A DNA stretch of 64,000 nt, from positions 43,062 through 107,061 of the forward strand of contig CAMMBV010000003.1 of assembly GCA_946494335.1 (NCBI GenBank), read 5' to 3'. The position numbers and the translations under genes are program-made. The notes under the pieces were generated by a model. The model was not told where the DNA came from. It did no database searches and saw only the letters and a program-made list of their open reading frames with translations. The stretch is from an uncultured Ruminococcus sp. GTDB lineage: Bacteria; Bacillota; Clostridia; Lachnospirales; Lachnospiraceae. This document shows, piece after piece, positions 52,321 to 60,479 of the stretch; positions within the stretch are counted from its first letter, which is position 1, and each line of letters begins with the position of its first letter.

Positions 52321-53754
52321 ATGAATACAGACAGATATGTAAGCCCGTTGTCAGAACGGTATGCCAGCAGAAAAATGCAGTACATTTTTTCACCGGATAT
52401 GAAATTTCGAACCTGGAGAAAGCTGTGGATTGCACTGGCGGAGACAGAGAAAGAGCTGGGACTGAATATTACCCAGGAGCAGATTGACGAACTGAAAGCC
52501 CATGCGGAGAATATCAATTACGATGTGGCCAAAGAGCGGGAAAAACTGGTGCGTCATGACGTTATGTCCCATGTCTATGCCTATGGCGTGCAGTGCCCGA
52601 AGGCAAAAGGAATCATTCATCTGGGCGCCACTTCCTGTTACGTGGGAGATAATACCGATATTATCGTAATGACGGAAGGCCTGAAACTGGTAAAGAAAAA
52701 GCTGGTGAATGTACTGGCGGAACTGAAAGATTTCGCAGCCGCTTATAAAGCGCAGCCTACGCTGGCTTTCACCCATTTCCAGCCGGCTCAGCCCACTACA
52801 GTAGGGAAACGGGCCACTCTGTGGATGAATGAGTTTCTGATGGATCTGGAAGATCTGGATTATGTGCTGGGCGGCATGAAGCTTCTTGGTTCCAAAGGAA
52901 CCACAGGAACCCAGGCCAGCTTCCTGGAACTCTTTGACGGTGATCAGGAGAAGATTGATCAGATCGATCCCATGATTGCGCAAAAGATGGGCTTTAAAGA
53001 GTGCGTACCGGTTTCAGGACAGACCTACTCCAGAAAAGTGGATACCCGTGTGCTGAACGTACTGGCAGCCATAGCGGCCAGCGCTCATAAATTCTCCAAT
53101 GATATCCGGCTCCTTCAGCATCTGAAGGAAGTGGAAGAACCCTTTGAAAAGAATCAGATCGGCTCTTCCGCCATGGCTTATAAGAGAAATCCCATGCGCA
53201 GTGAAAGAATCGCTTCCCTGGCCCGCTATGTGATGATAGACGCTCTGAATCCGGCCATCACCTCAGCCACCCAGTGGTTTGAGAGAACACTGGACGATTC
53301 TGCCAATAAACGCCTTTCCATTCCGGAGGCATTCCTGGCAGTGGACGGCATCCTGGATCTTTGTCTCAACGTGGTGGACGGTCTGGTGGTATATCCGAAG
53401 GTGATTGAAAAACGGCTGATGTCCGAACTGCCCTTTATGGCTACGGAAAATATCATGATGGATGCCGTGAAGGCAGGCGGCGACCGTCAGGAGCTGCATG
53501 AGCGCATCCGCGAGCTGTCCATGGTGGCAGGCCGCCATGTGAAGGCGGAGGGAATGGATAATGATCTCCTTGAGCTTATCGCAAAGGACGAAGCGTTTAA
53601 TCTGACGCTGGAAGAGCTGAAAAAGACCATGGATCCGTCAAAATATACGGGAAGGGCTGCCGTGCAGGTAGACGCTTTCCTGGAGAACTGCGTAAATCCC
53701 GTATTGGAAGCCAACAAAGAGCTTCTGGGCGTGACCGCGGAAATAAACGTTTGA
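52321..53754 (+). CDS. purB: Adenylosuccinate lyase
   Basis: 477 aa. Fumarase/aspartase superfamily signature with the flexible loop IGSSAMAYKRNPMRSERI near residues 280-297; the catalytic region GATSCYVGDNTD and the TLAFTHFQPAQPTTVGKR segment are conserved. It acts twice in purine synthesis: on SAICAR after PurC and on adenylosuccinate after PurA. The stop codon TGA is the first base triplet of a structured element that forms the 3' UTR. Confidence 0.97.
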   Translation: MNTDRYVSPLSERYASRKMQYIFSPDMKFRTWRKLWIALAETEKELGLNITQEQIDELKAHAENINYDVAKEREKLVRHDVMSHVYAYGVQCPKAKGIIHLGATSCYVGDNTDIIVMTEGLKLVKKKLVNVLAELKDFAAAYKAQPTLAFTHFQPAQPTTVGKRATLWMNEFLMDLEDLDYVLGGMKLLGSKGTTGTQASFLELFDGDQEKIDQIDPMIAQKMGFKECVPVSGQTYSRKVDTRVLNVLAAIAASAHKFSNDIRLLQHLKEVEEPFEKNQIGSSAMAYKRNPMRSERIASLARYVMIDALNPAITSATQWFERTLDDSANKRLSIPEAFLAVDGILDLCLNVVDGLVVYPKVIEKRLMSELPFMATENIMMDAVKAGGDRQELHERIRELSMVAGRHVKAEGMDNDLLELIAKDEAFNLTLEELKKTMDPSKYTGRAAVQVDAFLENCVNPVLEANKELLGVTAEINV

Positions 53755-53820
53755 TACCAGTGCGAGAGTGCGCAGCACGCAGCAATCCGCAGGTATCATA
53801 GTTGGGAGCTTTTGCACCCG
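53752..53820. other. Structured 3'-UTR element after purB
   Basis: TGATACC (53752-53758, starting with the purB stop) pairs with GGTATCA (53792-53798), enclosing a GTGC-GCA-GCAC hairpin; then GTTGGG/CCCGAC closes a 10-nt loop. An isolated TATAAT follows (53832-53837). The region has no plausible gene. I think similar sequence recurs between genes in related genomes, but that is memory, not a search. Confidence 0.5.
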
Positions 53821-53855
53821 ACATCAACGTATATAATACAGATGAATGGCGATGG

Positions 53856-53892
53856 GGACGCTGCAAAAAAGGATATTTGCAGCGTCCTTTTT
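53856..53892 (+). terminator. Intrinsic terminator of purC-purB
   Basis: A 12-bp perfect stem, GGACGCTGCAAA (53856-53867) with TTTGCAGCGTCC (53876-53887), then TTTTT. Confidence 0.93.
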
Positions 53893-53914
53893 AAACTGTA
53901 GCAGGGAGGGGAAG

Positions 53915-55204
53915 ATGACAAAAATGAAAAATGAAAAGGATCAGGGAAATGCACTGGCGCTGCTGCCTATTATAGTATTTCTGGTTATTTTTCTGGGCGC
54001 AGGCTGCATAACCGGCGATTTTTACAGTGTACCGGCCATTGTAGGTTTTCTGATCGCACTTCTGGTGGGATTTTTGCAGAACCGTAAGGTAAGCTTTCAG
54101 GAAAAAATAGGGCTGATCACACAGGGTGTGGCGGATGAAAATATTGTTACCATGTGCCTGATCTTTCTGGTGGCAGGAGGATTTTCCAGTGCGGTGGATA
54201 TGGCAGGAGGTGTGGAGAGTACGGTAAATCTGGGCCTTTCCATCATGCCGCCCAACGTGGCGGTGGCAGGTCTGTTCGTGATCAGCTGTTTTATCTCCGT
54301 TTCCATGGGAACGTCCATGGGGACCATTGCGGCCATGGCGCCCATCGCTGTGGGGATCAGCGAAAAAGCAGATCTGGGCGTGGCCCTCTGTACGGGAGCC
54401 GTGATGTGCGGAGCCATGTTCGGCGATAATCTGTCCATGATATCGGATACCACCATCGCGGCGGTTCGGACACAGGGCTGTGAGATGAAGGATAAGTTCA
54501 AGGAGAACTTTCTGATCGTGCTGCCGGCAGCCGTCATCACGGTGATTCTGTTTCTTGTTGTACCCGGTTCCGCTCAGGGCGCCGGTTTTCAGGGGCTGGA
54601 ATACAATGTGCTGAAAATCCTGCCGTATCTGGTGGTGCTGATAGGGGCACTGATCGGGATCAACGTTTTTGTGGTGCTGTTAAGCGGAATTGTGCTGTCT
54701 CTGATCGTGGGAGTGGCCACCGGCTCCATCGTTCTGGCGGAAATCTTTCAGGTGGTGGGGGACGGCGTCACATCCATGTACGACATCACGGTGATTTCCA
54801 TCGTTGTGGCCTTTATCGTATCGCTGGTTCGGGCCCATGGAGGCATTCAGTATATTCTGGTAAAAATTAAAGAGCGGGTGAAAGGAAAGAAAGGAGGAGA
54901 GCTGGGCATCGCCCTCTTGGTGCTGCTGGTGGACTGCTGTACGGCCAACAATACGGTGGCCATCGTCATGACCGGTCCCATCGCCAAAGACATCAGCGAT
55001 GAGTATGGGATATCGCCCAGACGAAGCGCCTCCCTTCTGGACATTTTTGCATCTGTGGGACAGGGCCTGATCCCCTACGGCGCCCAGCTTCTGTCAGCTG
55101 CCAGCCTGACGGGACTTACGCCCTTTCACATTCTGCCTTACATGTATTATCCTGTGCTGATGGCTGTGAGCGCTCTTTTGTTCATTTTCTTCAGAAAAAG
55201 GTAG
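53915..55204 (+). CDS. NhaC-family Na+/H+ antiporter
   Basis: 429 aa from ATG 53915 after GGGAGGGG; an ATG at 53846 lies before the terminator and is rejected. About ten to twelve membrane helices; the NhaC-like core shows SMGTSMGTIAAMAPIAVGIS, CGAMFGDNLSMISDTTIAA (charged residues in a membrane helix) and a late DCCTANNTVAIVMTGPIAKD. It would exchange Na+ for H+ or a related substrate; family members also transport organic acids or amino acids. It separates purB from purA, with its own ribosome site but no obvious promoter apart from the TATAAT at 53832. Confidence 0.85.
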   Translation: MTKMKNEKDQGNALALLPIIVFLVIFLGAGCITGDFYSVPAIVGFLIALLVGFLQNRKVSFQEKIGLITQGVADENIVTMCLIFLVAGGFSSAVDMAGGVESTVNLGLSIMPPNVAVAGLFVISCFISVSMGTSMGTIAAMAPIAVGISEKADLGVALCTGAVMCGAMFGDNLSMISDTTIAAVRTQGCEMKDKFKENFLIVLPAAVITVILFLVVPGSAQGAGFQGLEYNVLKILPYLVVLIGALIGINVFVVLLSGIVLSLIVGVATGSIVLAEIFQVVGDGVTSMYDITVISIVVAFIVSLVRAHGGIQYILVKIKERVKGKKGGELGIALLVLLVDCCTANNTVAIVMTGPIAKDISDEYGISPRRSASLLDIFASVGQGLIPYGAQLLSAASLTGLTPFHILPYMYYPVLMAVSALLFIFFRKR

Positions 55205-55223
55205 AAAAAAATCAATTATGGGT

Positions 55224-55252
55224 TTTACTTCTGAAAAATAATGTAGTATACT
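55224..55252 (+). promoter_or_regulatory. purA promoter
   Basis: TTTACT (55224-55229), 17 bp, TATACT (55247-55252). Confidence 0.65.
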
Positions 55253-55329
55253 CAATAAAGTAGTGGTTTTTTGTATATTGGCCGTGTATGCGGCGTGAAA
55301 GTTTAGAAAGAATCTGGGAGGAAACTAAA

Positions 55330-56604
55330 ATGGTAAAAGCTGTCGTTGGAGCAAACTGGGGTGACGAGGGAAAAGGCAAGATTACCGATATGCTGGGAAA
55401 GGAAGCCGATATCATCGTACGATTTCAGGGCGGAGCCAATGCAGGCCATACAATCGTAAATAATTATGGTAAATTTGCACTGCACACCCTTCCGTCAGGC
55501 GTATTTTATGATCACACCACCAGCGTGATCGGAAACGGTGTGGCTTTGCATGTTCCAACATTGATAAAAGAAATCCAGGGTCTGGTGGACCAGGGTGTTC
55601 CAAAGCCGAAGATCAAAGTGTCTGACCGGGCGCAGATGGTTATGTCTTATCATATCCTGTTTGATCAGTATGAGGAGGAGCGGCTGGCCGGAAAATCCTT
55701 CGGTTCCACAAAATCCGGAATCGCTCCCTTTTATTCCGATAAATATGCCAAGATCGGCTTTCAGGTAAGCGAACTGTTTGACGAGGTTTCTCTGAAAGAG
55801 AAGGCGGAGCGTATCTGTGAGACGAAGAATGTGATTCTGGAGCATCTGTATCACAAACCGGCTCTGAAGCCGGAAGATATTTTCCGGGAGCTGATGGAAT
55901 ACAAAGAAATGATCGCTCCCTATGTCTGCGATGTGTCCGCTTATTTATGGGATGCCATAAAAGAAGGAAAGGAAATCCTGCTGGAGGGTCAGCTGGGTTC
56001 TCTGAAGGATCCGGATCACGGAATTTATCCCATGGTGACCTCTTCCTCCACACTGGCGGCTTACGGCGCCATCGGAGCAGGAATCCCGCCCTACGAGATC
56101 AAAAAAATCATAACGGTGTGTAAGGCATACTCCAGCGCAGTGGGTGCGGGCGCATTCGTATCTGAAATTTTTGGAGAAGAGGCAGATGAACTGAGAAAAA
56201 GAGGCGGCGACGGAGGAGAGTACGGAGCTACCACGGGACGCCCCAGACGTATGGGCTGGTTCGACTGCGTGGCTTCCAAATACGGATGCCGGATTCAGGG
56301 AACGACGGACGTGGCCTTTACGGTCCTGGATGTGCTGGGTTATCTGGATGAGATACCGGTATGTGTGGGGTATGAGATTGACGGAGAAGTGACCACCGAG
56401 TTCCCCACGACAGCGCTTCTGGAAAAAGCCAAACCGGTGATCGAAAAGCTGCCGGGATGGAAATGCGATATCCGGGGAATTAAAAAATATGAGGATCTTC
56501 CTGAAAACTGCAGGAAATATGTGGAATTTGTGGAAGAAAAAATCGGCTTCCCCATCACCATGGTATCCAACGGACCGGGAAGGGACGATATTATTTATCG
56601 CTGA
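55330..56604 (+). CDS. purA: Adenylosuccinate synthetase
   Basis: 424 aa from ATG 55330 (GGGAGG upstream); gives MVKAVVGANWGDEGKGKI, the conserved N-terminus with catalytic Asp and GTP loop. Other motifs: GGANAGHTIV, TTGRPRRMGWFD and VSNGPGRDD at the GTP site. It makes adenylosuccinate from IMP, GTP and aspartate, the first step of the AMP branch; PurB then removes fumarate. Has its own promoter and a strong terminator. Confidence 0.97.
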   Translation: MVKAVVGANWGDEGKGKITDMLGKEADIIVRFQGGANAGHTIVNNYGKFALHTLPSGVFYDHTTSVIGNGVALHVPTLIKEIQGLVDQGVPKPKIKVSDRAQMVMSYHILFDQYEEERLAGKSFGSTKSGIAPFYSDKYAKIGFQVSELFDEVSLKEKAERICETKNVILEHLYHKPALKPEDIFRELMEYKEMIAPYVCDVSAYLWDAIKEGKEILLEGQLGSLKDPDHGIYPMVTSSSTLAAYGAIGAGIPPYEIKKIITVCKAYSSAVGAGAFVSEIFGEEADELRKRGGDGGEYGATTGRPRRMGWFDCVASKYGCRIQGTTDVAFTVLDVLGYLDEIPVCVGYEIDGEVTTEFPTTALLEKAKPVIEKLPGWKCDIRGIKKYEDLPENCRKYVEFVEEKIGFPITMVSNGPGRDDIIYR

Positions 56605-56634
56605 AAAAGATTTGTTAAGAGAGTTATATAGAAA

Positions 56635-56684
56635 AGGGAATGTGCTGCAGGAAGGAAAACCTGCAGCACATTCCCTATTTTTTT
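56635..56684. terminator. Strong terminator after purA
   Basis: A 17-bp perfect stem (56635-56651 with 56660-56676) around an 8-nt loop, then a long T run. The reverse-strand small membrane gene ends inside it, so it likely serves both directions. Confidence 0.92.
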
Positions 56685-56869
56685 CTGTTTTTCAGATAAC
56701 GGTAGACCAGCATGTAAGCGTACAAAAGCACAGGGACGGCAATGGTGCAGAATATGGAAGCTTTAAACCAGCCGTCTGCGGACGGACTGCCGGAAAGTGC
56801 AAAAAACATGGTGGCTCCGTACATAAACAGCAGCAGTATCACCCCTGCCAGGGCCAGAATACGTTTCAT
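56675..56869 (-). CDS. Small two-helix membrane protein downstream of deoR
   Basis: 64 aa from the second of two close ATGs (56869), seven bases after AAAGGAG. Two hydrophobic helices, about 3-22 (ILALAGVILLLFMYGATMFF) and 35-55 (FCTIAVPVLLYAYMLVY), with a basic end (RYLKNRKK). Unknown function. It begins about 20 bases after the deoR stop, so the two are probably co-transcribed. Confidence 0.65.
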   Translation of the reverse strand: MKRILALAGVILLLFMYGATMFFALSGSPSADGWFKASIFCTIAVPVLLYAYMLVYRYLKNRKK

Positions 56870-56889
56870 GGACATACTCCTTTCAGTCA

Positions 56890-57630
56890 TTATCGGATTT
56901 GAATGCCGCAGGCGTCTGCCGCATCCCGGTATGCGTCCGGAAGCCTGTCGGTGATCAGATAGCGGATATCTTTCAAAGAAGCAACGGGATACATGGCAAT
57001 CTGATCGAATTTTGTGTGATCCGCCATCAGATACCAGCTGCGGCAGATGGAAGATAGATGGCGGTAAATATGGGCCGAAACCTTGGAATGAACCGTCAGA
57101 CCGGCCTGCAGGTCAATACCGGAGATACTGGTAAAGGCCTTGGAGACATATATGTTGTCCGTGAAGGCATCCGGGTTTTCCGGGCTGGAAAATAGAGTTT
57201 TCCCATCGGTGGAGGTTACCTCTCCGCCCAGAAGATAAAGGCGCACATCATTTTTCAGAAGATCATTCAAAGCGGTGATGTTGTTGGTCACCACGGACAG
57301 GCGGCTGAAGCGGTTCAGAAGCTTTGCAAGGCAGCAGCAGGTACGGCCGGAACCGAGAAAAATATTGTCGCCGTCCTTTATTTCGCCGCAGGCTTTTTCG
57401 GCCAGCAGGGCGGGCAGGGAATCAGAAACATCCTCATAGGAAGGGGGAAAGGCCTTTTCCGCCAGCGCCGCTCCGCCGTATACCCGCAGAGCGATTCCTT
57501 CGTCTTCCAGTATGGCCAGGTCCTTTCGGATCGTTACGGTACTTACCTGGAAACGGCGGCTTAAGTCATTGACAAAAACCTGTTTTTCCGTAAGCAGCAG
57601 ATTTCTGATGAGATTCAGACGCGAAGACAT
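56890..57630 (-). CDS. DeoR-family transcriptional regulator
   Basis: 246 aa from ATG 57630, eight bases after AAAGGAG. N-terminal winged helix (about 3-55: LLLTEKQVFVNDLSRRFQVSTVTIRKDLAILEDEGIALR in family form) and a C-terminal DeoR sensor domain (about 75-230) with the phosphate-binding GSGRTCCCLAKLL and SKAFTSISGID segments. DeoR regulators bind sugar phosphates. Placed head-to-head with the iolC cluster, it is the obvious candidate controller, like IolR in Bacillus. Confidence 0.93.
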   Translation of the reverse strand: MSSRLNLIRNLLLTEKQVFVNDLSRRFQVSTVTIRKDLAILEDEGIALRVYGGAALAEKAFPPSYEDVSDSLPALLAEKACGEIKDGDNIFLGSGRTCCCLAKLLNRFSRLSVVTNNITALNDLLKNDVRLYLLGGEVTSTDGKTLFSSPENPDAFTDNIYVSKAFTSISGIDLQAGLTVHSKVSAHIYRHLSSICRSWYLMADHTKFDQIAMYPVASLKDIRYLITDRLPDAYRDAADACGIQIR

Positions 57631-57652
57631 AAAGATAACTCCTTTCATAAGC

Positions 57653-57681
57653 AGTATAATCGAAAAAAATAAAACTGTCAA
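57653..57681 (-). promoter_or_regulatory. deoR promoter
   Basis: Reverse strand TTGACA (57681-57676), 17 bp, TATACT (57658-57653). Confidence 0.8.
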
Positions 57682-57698
57682 ACCGAATAAAGAAAAGA

Positions 57699-57768
57699 GA
57701 AAGAAAGTGAAACTTGTGAGAGATAAGAGAAAATGATATATTGATCCTAGAAAATGAAAGAAACGAAA
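57699..57768. promoter_or_regulatory. Direct repeats around the iolC promoter
   Basis: GAAAGAAAGTGAAA (57699-57712) and GAAAGAAACGAAA (57756-57768) flank the iolC promoter. Spaced direct repeats are typical DeoR operators, but the second also contains the ribosome site, so the match may be partly coincidental. Confidence 0.35.
57714..57742 (+). promoter_or_regulatory. iolC operon promoter
   Basis: TTGTGA (57714-57719), 17 bp, TATATT (57737-57742). Confidence 0.6.
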
Positions 57769-57784
57769 GGAGATTGGGTTTCAA

Positions 57785-58816
57785 ATGAAACAGAGTGAAG
57801 AAAGAAGACTGGAACTGACGCTGTGCGGACGTGCCGGAATTGATCTGAACACAGAGAAAACGGGCTGTACCTTTGCGGAAATTTCCTCTTTTTCCAAATC
57901 TGTTGGAGGGTCTCCGGCCAATATTGTCCAGGGAGCGGCCAGGCTGGGGCTTAAGACCGCTTTTCTGGGGAAAATTGCCCGTGATGGAATGGGGGCTTAC
58001 ATCCTGGAGGAATTTGAACGCAGGGGGATTGATACGGCGGGGATGGTGCTGGATGACACCAATGCCCGAAACTGTCTGGCGCTGACGGAGATCATCAGTC
58101 CTGATGCAAGCGGCAGCTATGTGGCAAAAGGAGGAGATTTTCATCACGGCACGTACCTGTATCGTGAAGGTACGGCGGATCTTCTGTATGGGCCGGATGA
58201 TGTTTTGGAGGAAATAATTGCGAATTCACAGGCTGTGATGGTGTCTGGAACGGCTTTTTCCGGTCAGCCCTCGAGGGACGCCATGTTTAAAATCCTGCGT
58301 CTGGCACAGCATCACAAAACCACCGCTGTTTTTGATCTGGATTACCGCCCATATGGATGGAGCAGCACAACAGAAGCCTCCAAATGCCTGGAGCAGGCTG
58401 TCCGGCAGTGCGATATTATAATCGGAAACCGGGAGGAATTCAATGTGCTGGAATACCGTTCCATGCCGGATAACCGGGATAACCGAAAGTCAGCGGAGGC
58501 GCTTTTAAAGGCAGGCACTTCCCTGGTGATCATAAAAAACGGCGAAAAGGGATCCGAGGCTTATACCTCAGATGGACAGCACCTGTGCTGTAAAGCGATT
58601 CCTACAAATAGAGTCAAAACCTTCGGTTCCGGAGACGCCTACGCGGCGGGGCTTATGTATGGGCTGCTTAAAAACATGGGACTGGAATACGCCATGCAGC
58701 TGGGAACGGCCTGTGCATCCATTGCGCTTACGAAAGTAAGCTGCGCGGATTCCATGCCTGATTTTTATACGGCGGAGGCACACAGAAAGGCACACATACA
58801 GGAGATGAAGGTATGA
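57785..58816 (+). CDS. iolC: 5-dehydro-2-deoxygluconokinase (PfkB family, IolC)
   Basis: 343 aa. PfkB signatures: VGGSPANIVQGAARLG (about 40-55) and the C-terminal FGSGDAYAAGLMYG with catalytic D284. The length and DLDYRPYGW motif fit IolC. It phosphorylates 5-dehydro-2-deoxygluconate, giving the substrate of the IolJ aldolase. The next gene is a class II aldolase that overlaps by 4 bases (ATGA), consistent with that sequence of reactions. Related sugar kinases remain possible. Confidence 0.88.
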   Translation: MKQSEERRLELTLCGRAGIDLNTEKTGCTFAEISSFSKSVGGSPANIVQGAARLGLKTAFLGKIARDGMGAYILEEFERRGIDTAGMVLDDTNARNCLALTEIISPDASGSYVAKGGDFHHGTYLYREGTADLLYGPDDVLEEIIANSQAVMVSGTAFSGQPSRDAMFKILRLAQHHKTTAVFDLDYRPYGWSSTTEASKCLEQAVRQCDIIIGNREEFNVLEYRSMPDNRDNRKSAEALLKAGTSLVIIKNGEKGSEAYTSDGQHLCCKAIPTNRVKTFGSGDAYAAGLMYGLLKNMGLEYAMQLGTACASIALTKVSCADSMPDFYTAEAHRKAHIQEMKV

Positions 58817-59667
58817 GATGGGATCGGGACTACGTGGCGCAGGCTGCGGGAAGAAACGGTATGATTGCCGGGTTTAACGTATTTGGCTATGAGGATGCCC
58901 AGGCTGTCATCCATGCAGCCCAAAGAGCAGACCGGGAAGTGCTGCTGATGATCAATCGGGAAGCGTCAAAATCCCTGGAACTGGAACACTGGGCGGCCCT
59001 GCTGAACTCAATGGCAAGAAAAGCACAGGTTCCGGTGGGAATACACCTGGATCACTGCAGTGATCCTGAGATGATCTTCAGAGCCATTGACGCCGGATTT
59101 ACCTCCGTTATGTACGATGGGTCGGCGCTGCCTCTGGAGGAGAATATGGCCAATACATGCAGAATATGTGAGAAGGCCCACAGACACCAGGTATATGTGG
59201 AAGCGGAGCTTGGCCAGGTGCCCTATGACGAACTGGGAGAAACAAGGATCCGTATGACCTCTCCTGAGGAAGCGGAAGTTTTCAGCCGTGAAACACAAAG
59301 TGACTGGCTGGCTGTGTCTGTGGGAAACGTGCACCGTCTTCTGGGGCGGAAGGTAAAGATTCGTTTCGACGTGTTGAAAGAGATTGAAAATGTCTGCCGG
59401 ATGCCCCTGGTAATCCATGGAGCCAGCGGCGTGGAGCAGCAGGATTTTCCGCTTCTTTGCGCCAGCCGCGTGGGAAAGATCAATGTGGGAACTGCGCTGC
59501 GCCGTGTCTTCGGAGAGACGCTGCGCCGGGAAGTGAAGGAGCATCCGGAAATATATGACCGGCAGGCGCTGATGAAAAAACCGGTTGCCGGGGTGGAAGA
59601 AACAGCGTATCAGATTATAAAAAATCAGTGTGGGACACCGATTATGGTCAGGAGGAAAGCGTTATGA
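58813..59667 (+). CDS. iolJ: Class II aldolase (IolJ/FbaA family)
   Basis: 284 aa. Zinc ligands: His in VGIHLDHCSDP, His in SVGNVHRLLG and His in PLVIHGASGV; YVEAELGQV provides the conserved glutamates. By context it should split 6-phospho-5-dehydro-2-deoxygluconate into DHAP and malonate semialdehyde. The same family also holds fructose- and tagatose-bisphosphate aldolases, so the assignment rests on neighbours iolC and iolB. Its stop overlaps the next ATG. Confidence 0.85.
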   Translation: MRWDRDYVAQAAGRNGMIAGFNVFGYEDAQAVIHAAQRADREVLLMINREASKSLELEHWAALLNSMARKAQVPVGIHLDHCSDPEMIFRAIDAGFTSVMYDGSALPLEENMANTCRICEKAHRHQVYVEAELGQVPYDELGETRIRMTSPEEAEVFSRETQSDWLAVSVGNVHRLLGRKVKIRFDVLKEIENVCRMPLVIHGASGVEQQDFPLLCASRVGKINVGTALRRVFGETLRREVKEHPEIYDRQALMKKPVAGVEETAYQIIKNQCGTPIMVRRKAL

Positions 59668-60455
59668 GAATTTCACAGAAAAAAGATTTTGAGCCGGGAT
59701 ATACGGAAATTGTTTCCAGAGAAGGGAAATACAGGGAATATCTGATGGATTTTGGAATATTACGGCTGAATGAGGGGATGGAGTATGAGGACGATATGCC
59801 TCTGGAGCGGGTATTTGTCCTGCTGTATGGTGAGATCGAGGTGGAATACGGCGGCAAAAAAGCAAATGCCAGAAGAGATACCTATACAGATGAGACCATC
59901 TGGTGCATCGACCTTCCCATGGATGTGCCGGCAGTGATCCGCGGAAAAGCAAAGGACAGCCAGGTGATTATCGTCCGTACTGAAAATGAAAGAAGGTTTG
60001 AGCCGGCGGTTCGCTGCAAAGAACAGATAGTGGAAGAAATAAGAGGAGAGGGGTATATGAATGAGGCAGGTACCCGGCTTGTGCGCACGGCCCAGGATAA
60101 AAGACTGACGCCCCAGTCCAATCTGATGCTGGGAGAAGATATGCATTATCCCGGGAAGTGGTCCGGATTTCCCTCTCATTCCCATGTGCAGCCGGAGATC
60201 TACTTTTACAAATTTTATCCGGAAAACGGATTCGGTCTGCTGCGGCTGGGAGATGAAGCTGTGCTTCTGGAACACAATGATACGGTTTTGATTGAGCCGG
60301 AAAAAGTACATCCCCAGGTGGCTGCGCCGGGCTATGCCATGTATTATTTCTGGGTGATCCGCCACCTGGACGGCAACCCCTATCTGGGTCCTGATTTTGA
60401 AGAGCAGCATCTGTGGGTGGAACAGCCGGGGGCTAAATACTGGCCGGATCGATGA
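59664..60455 (+). CDS. IolB-like 5-deoxy-glucuronate isomerase paralogue
   Basis: 263 aa from ATG 59664 (ATGA overlap with the aldolase; AGGAGG upstream). Bicupin of the IolB family with the metal-binding HSHVQPEIYFY and EKVHPQVAAPGYAMYYFW segments. It differs strongly from the 29.0-kb copy in the N-terminal half. It supplies 5-dehydro-2-deoxygluconate to IolC if the pathway is that of inositol; a different 5-keto or uronate substrate is possible. Confidence 0.85.
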   Translation: MRISQKKDFEPGYTEIVSREGKYREYLMDFGILRLNEGMEYEDDMPLERVFVLLYGEIEVEYGGKKANARRDTYTDETIWCIDLPMDVPAVIRGKAKDSQVIIVRTENERRFEPAVRCKEQIVEEIRGEGYMNEAGTRLVRTAQDKRLTPQSNLMLGEDMHYPGKWSGFPSHSHVQPEIYFYKFYPENGFGLLRLGDEAVLLEHNDTVLIEPEKVHPQVAAPGYAMYYFWVIRHLDGNPYLGPDFEEQHLWVEQPGAKYWPDR

Positions 60456-60479
60456 GAAAAAGAAGGGAGGACTACCGAT

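Noticed and set aside
53597..53866. Reverse-strand 89-residue frame over the purB end
   Set aside because: It reads the structured 3' element and coding DNA of purB backwards; no ribosome site.
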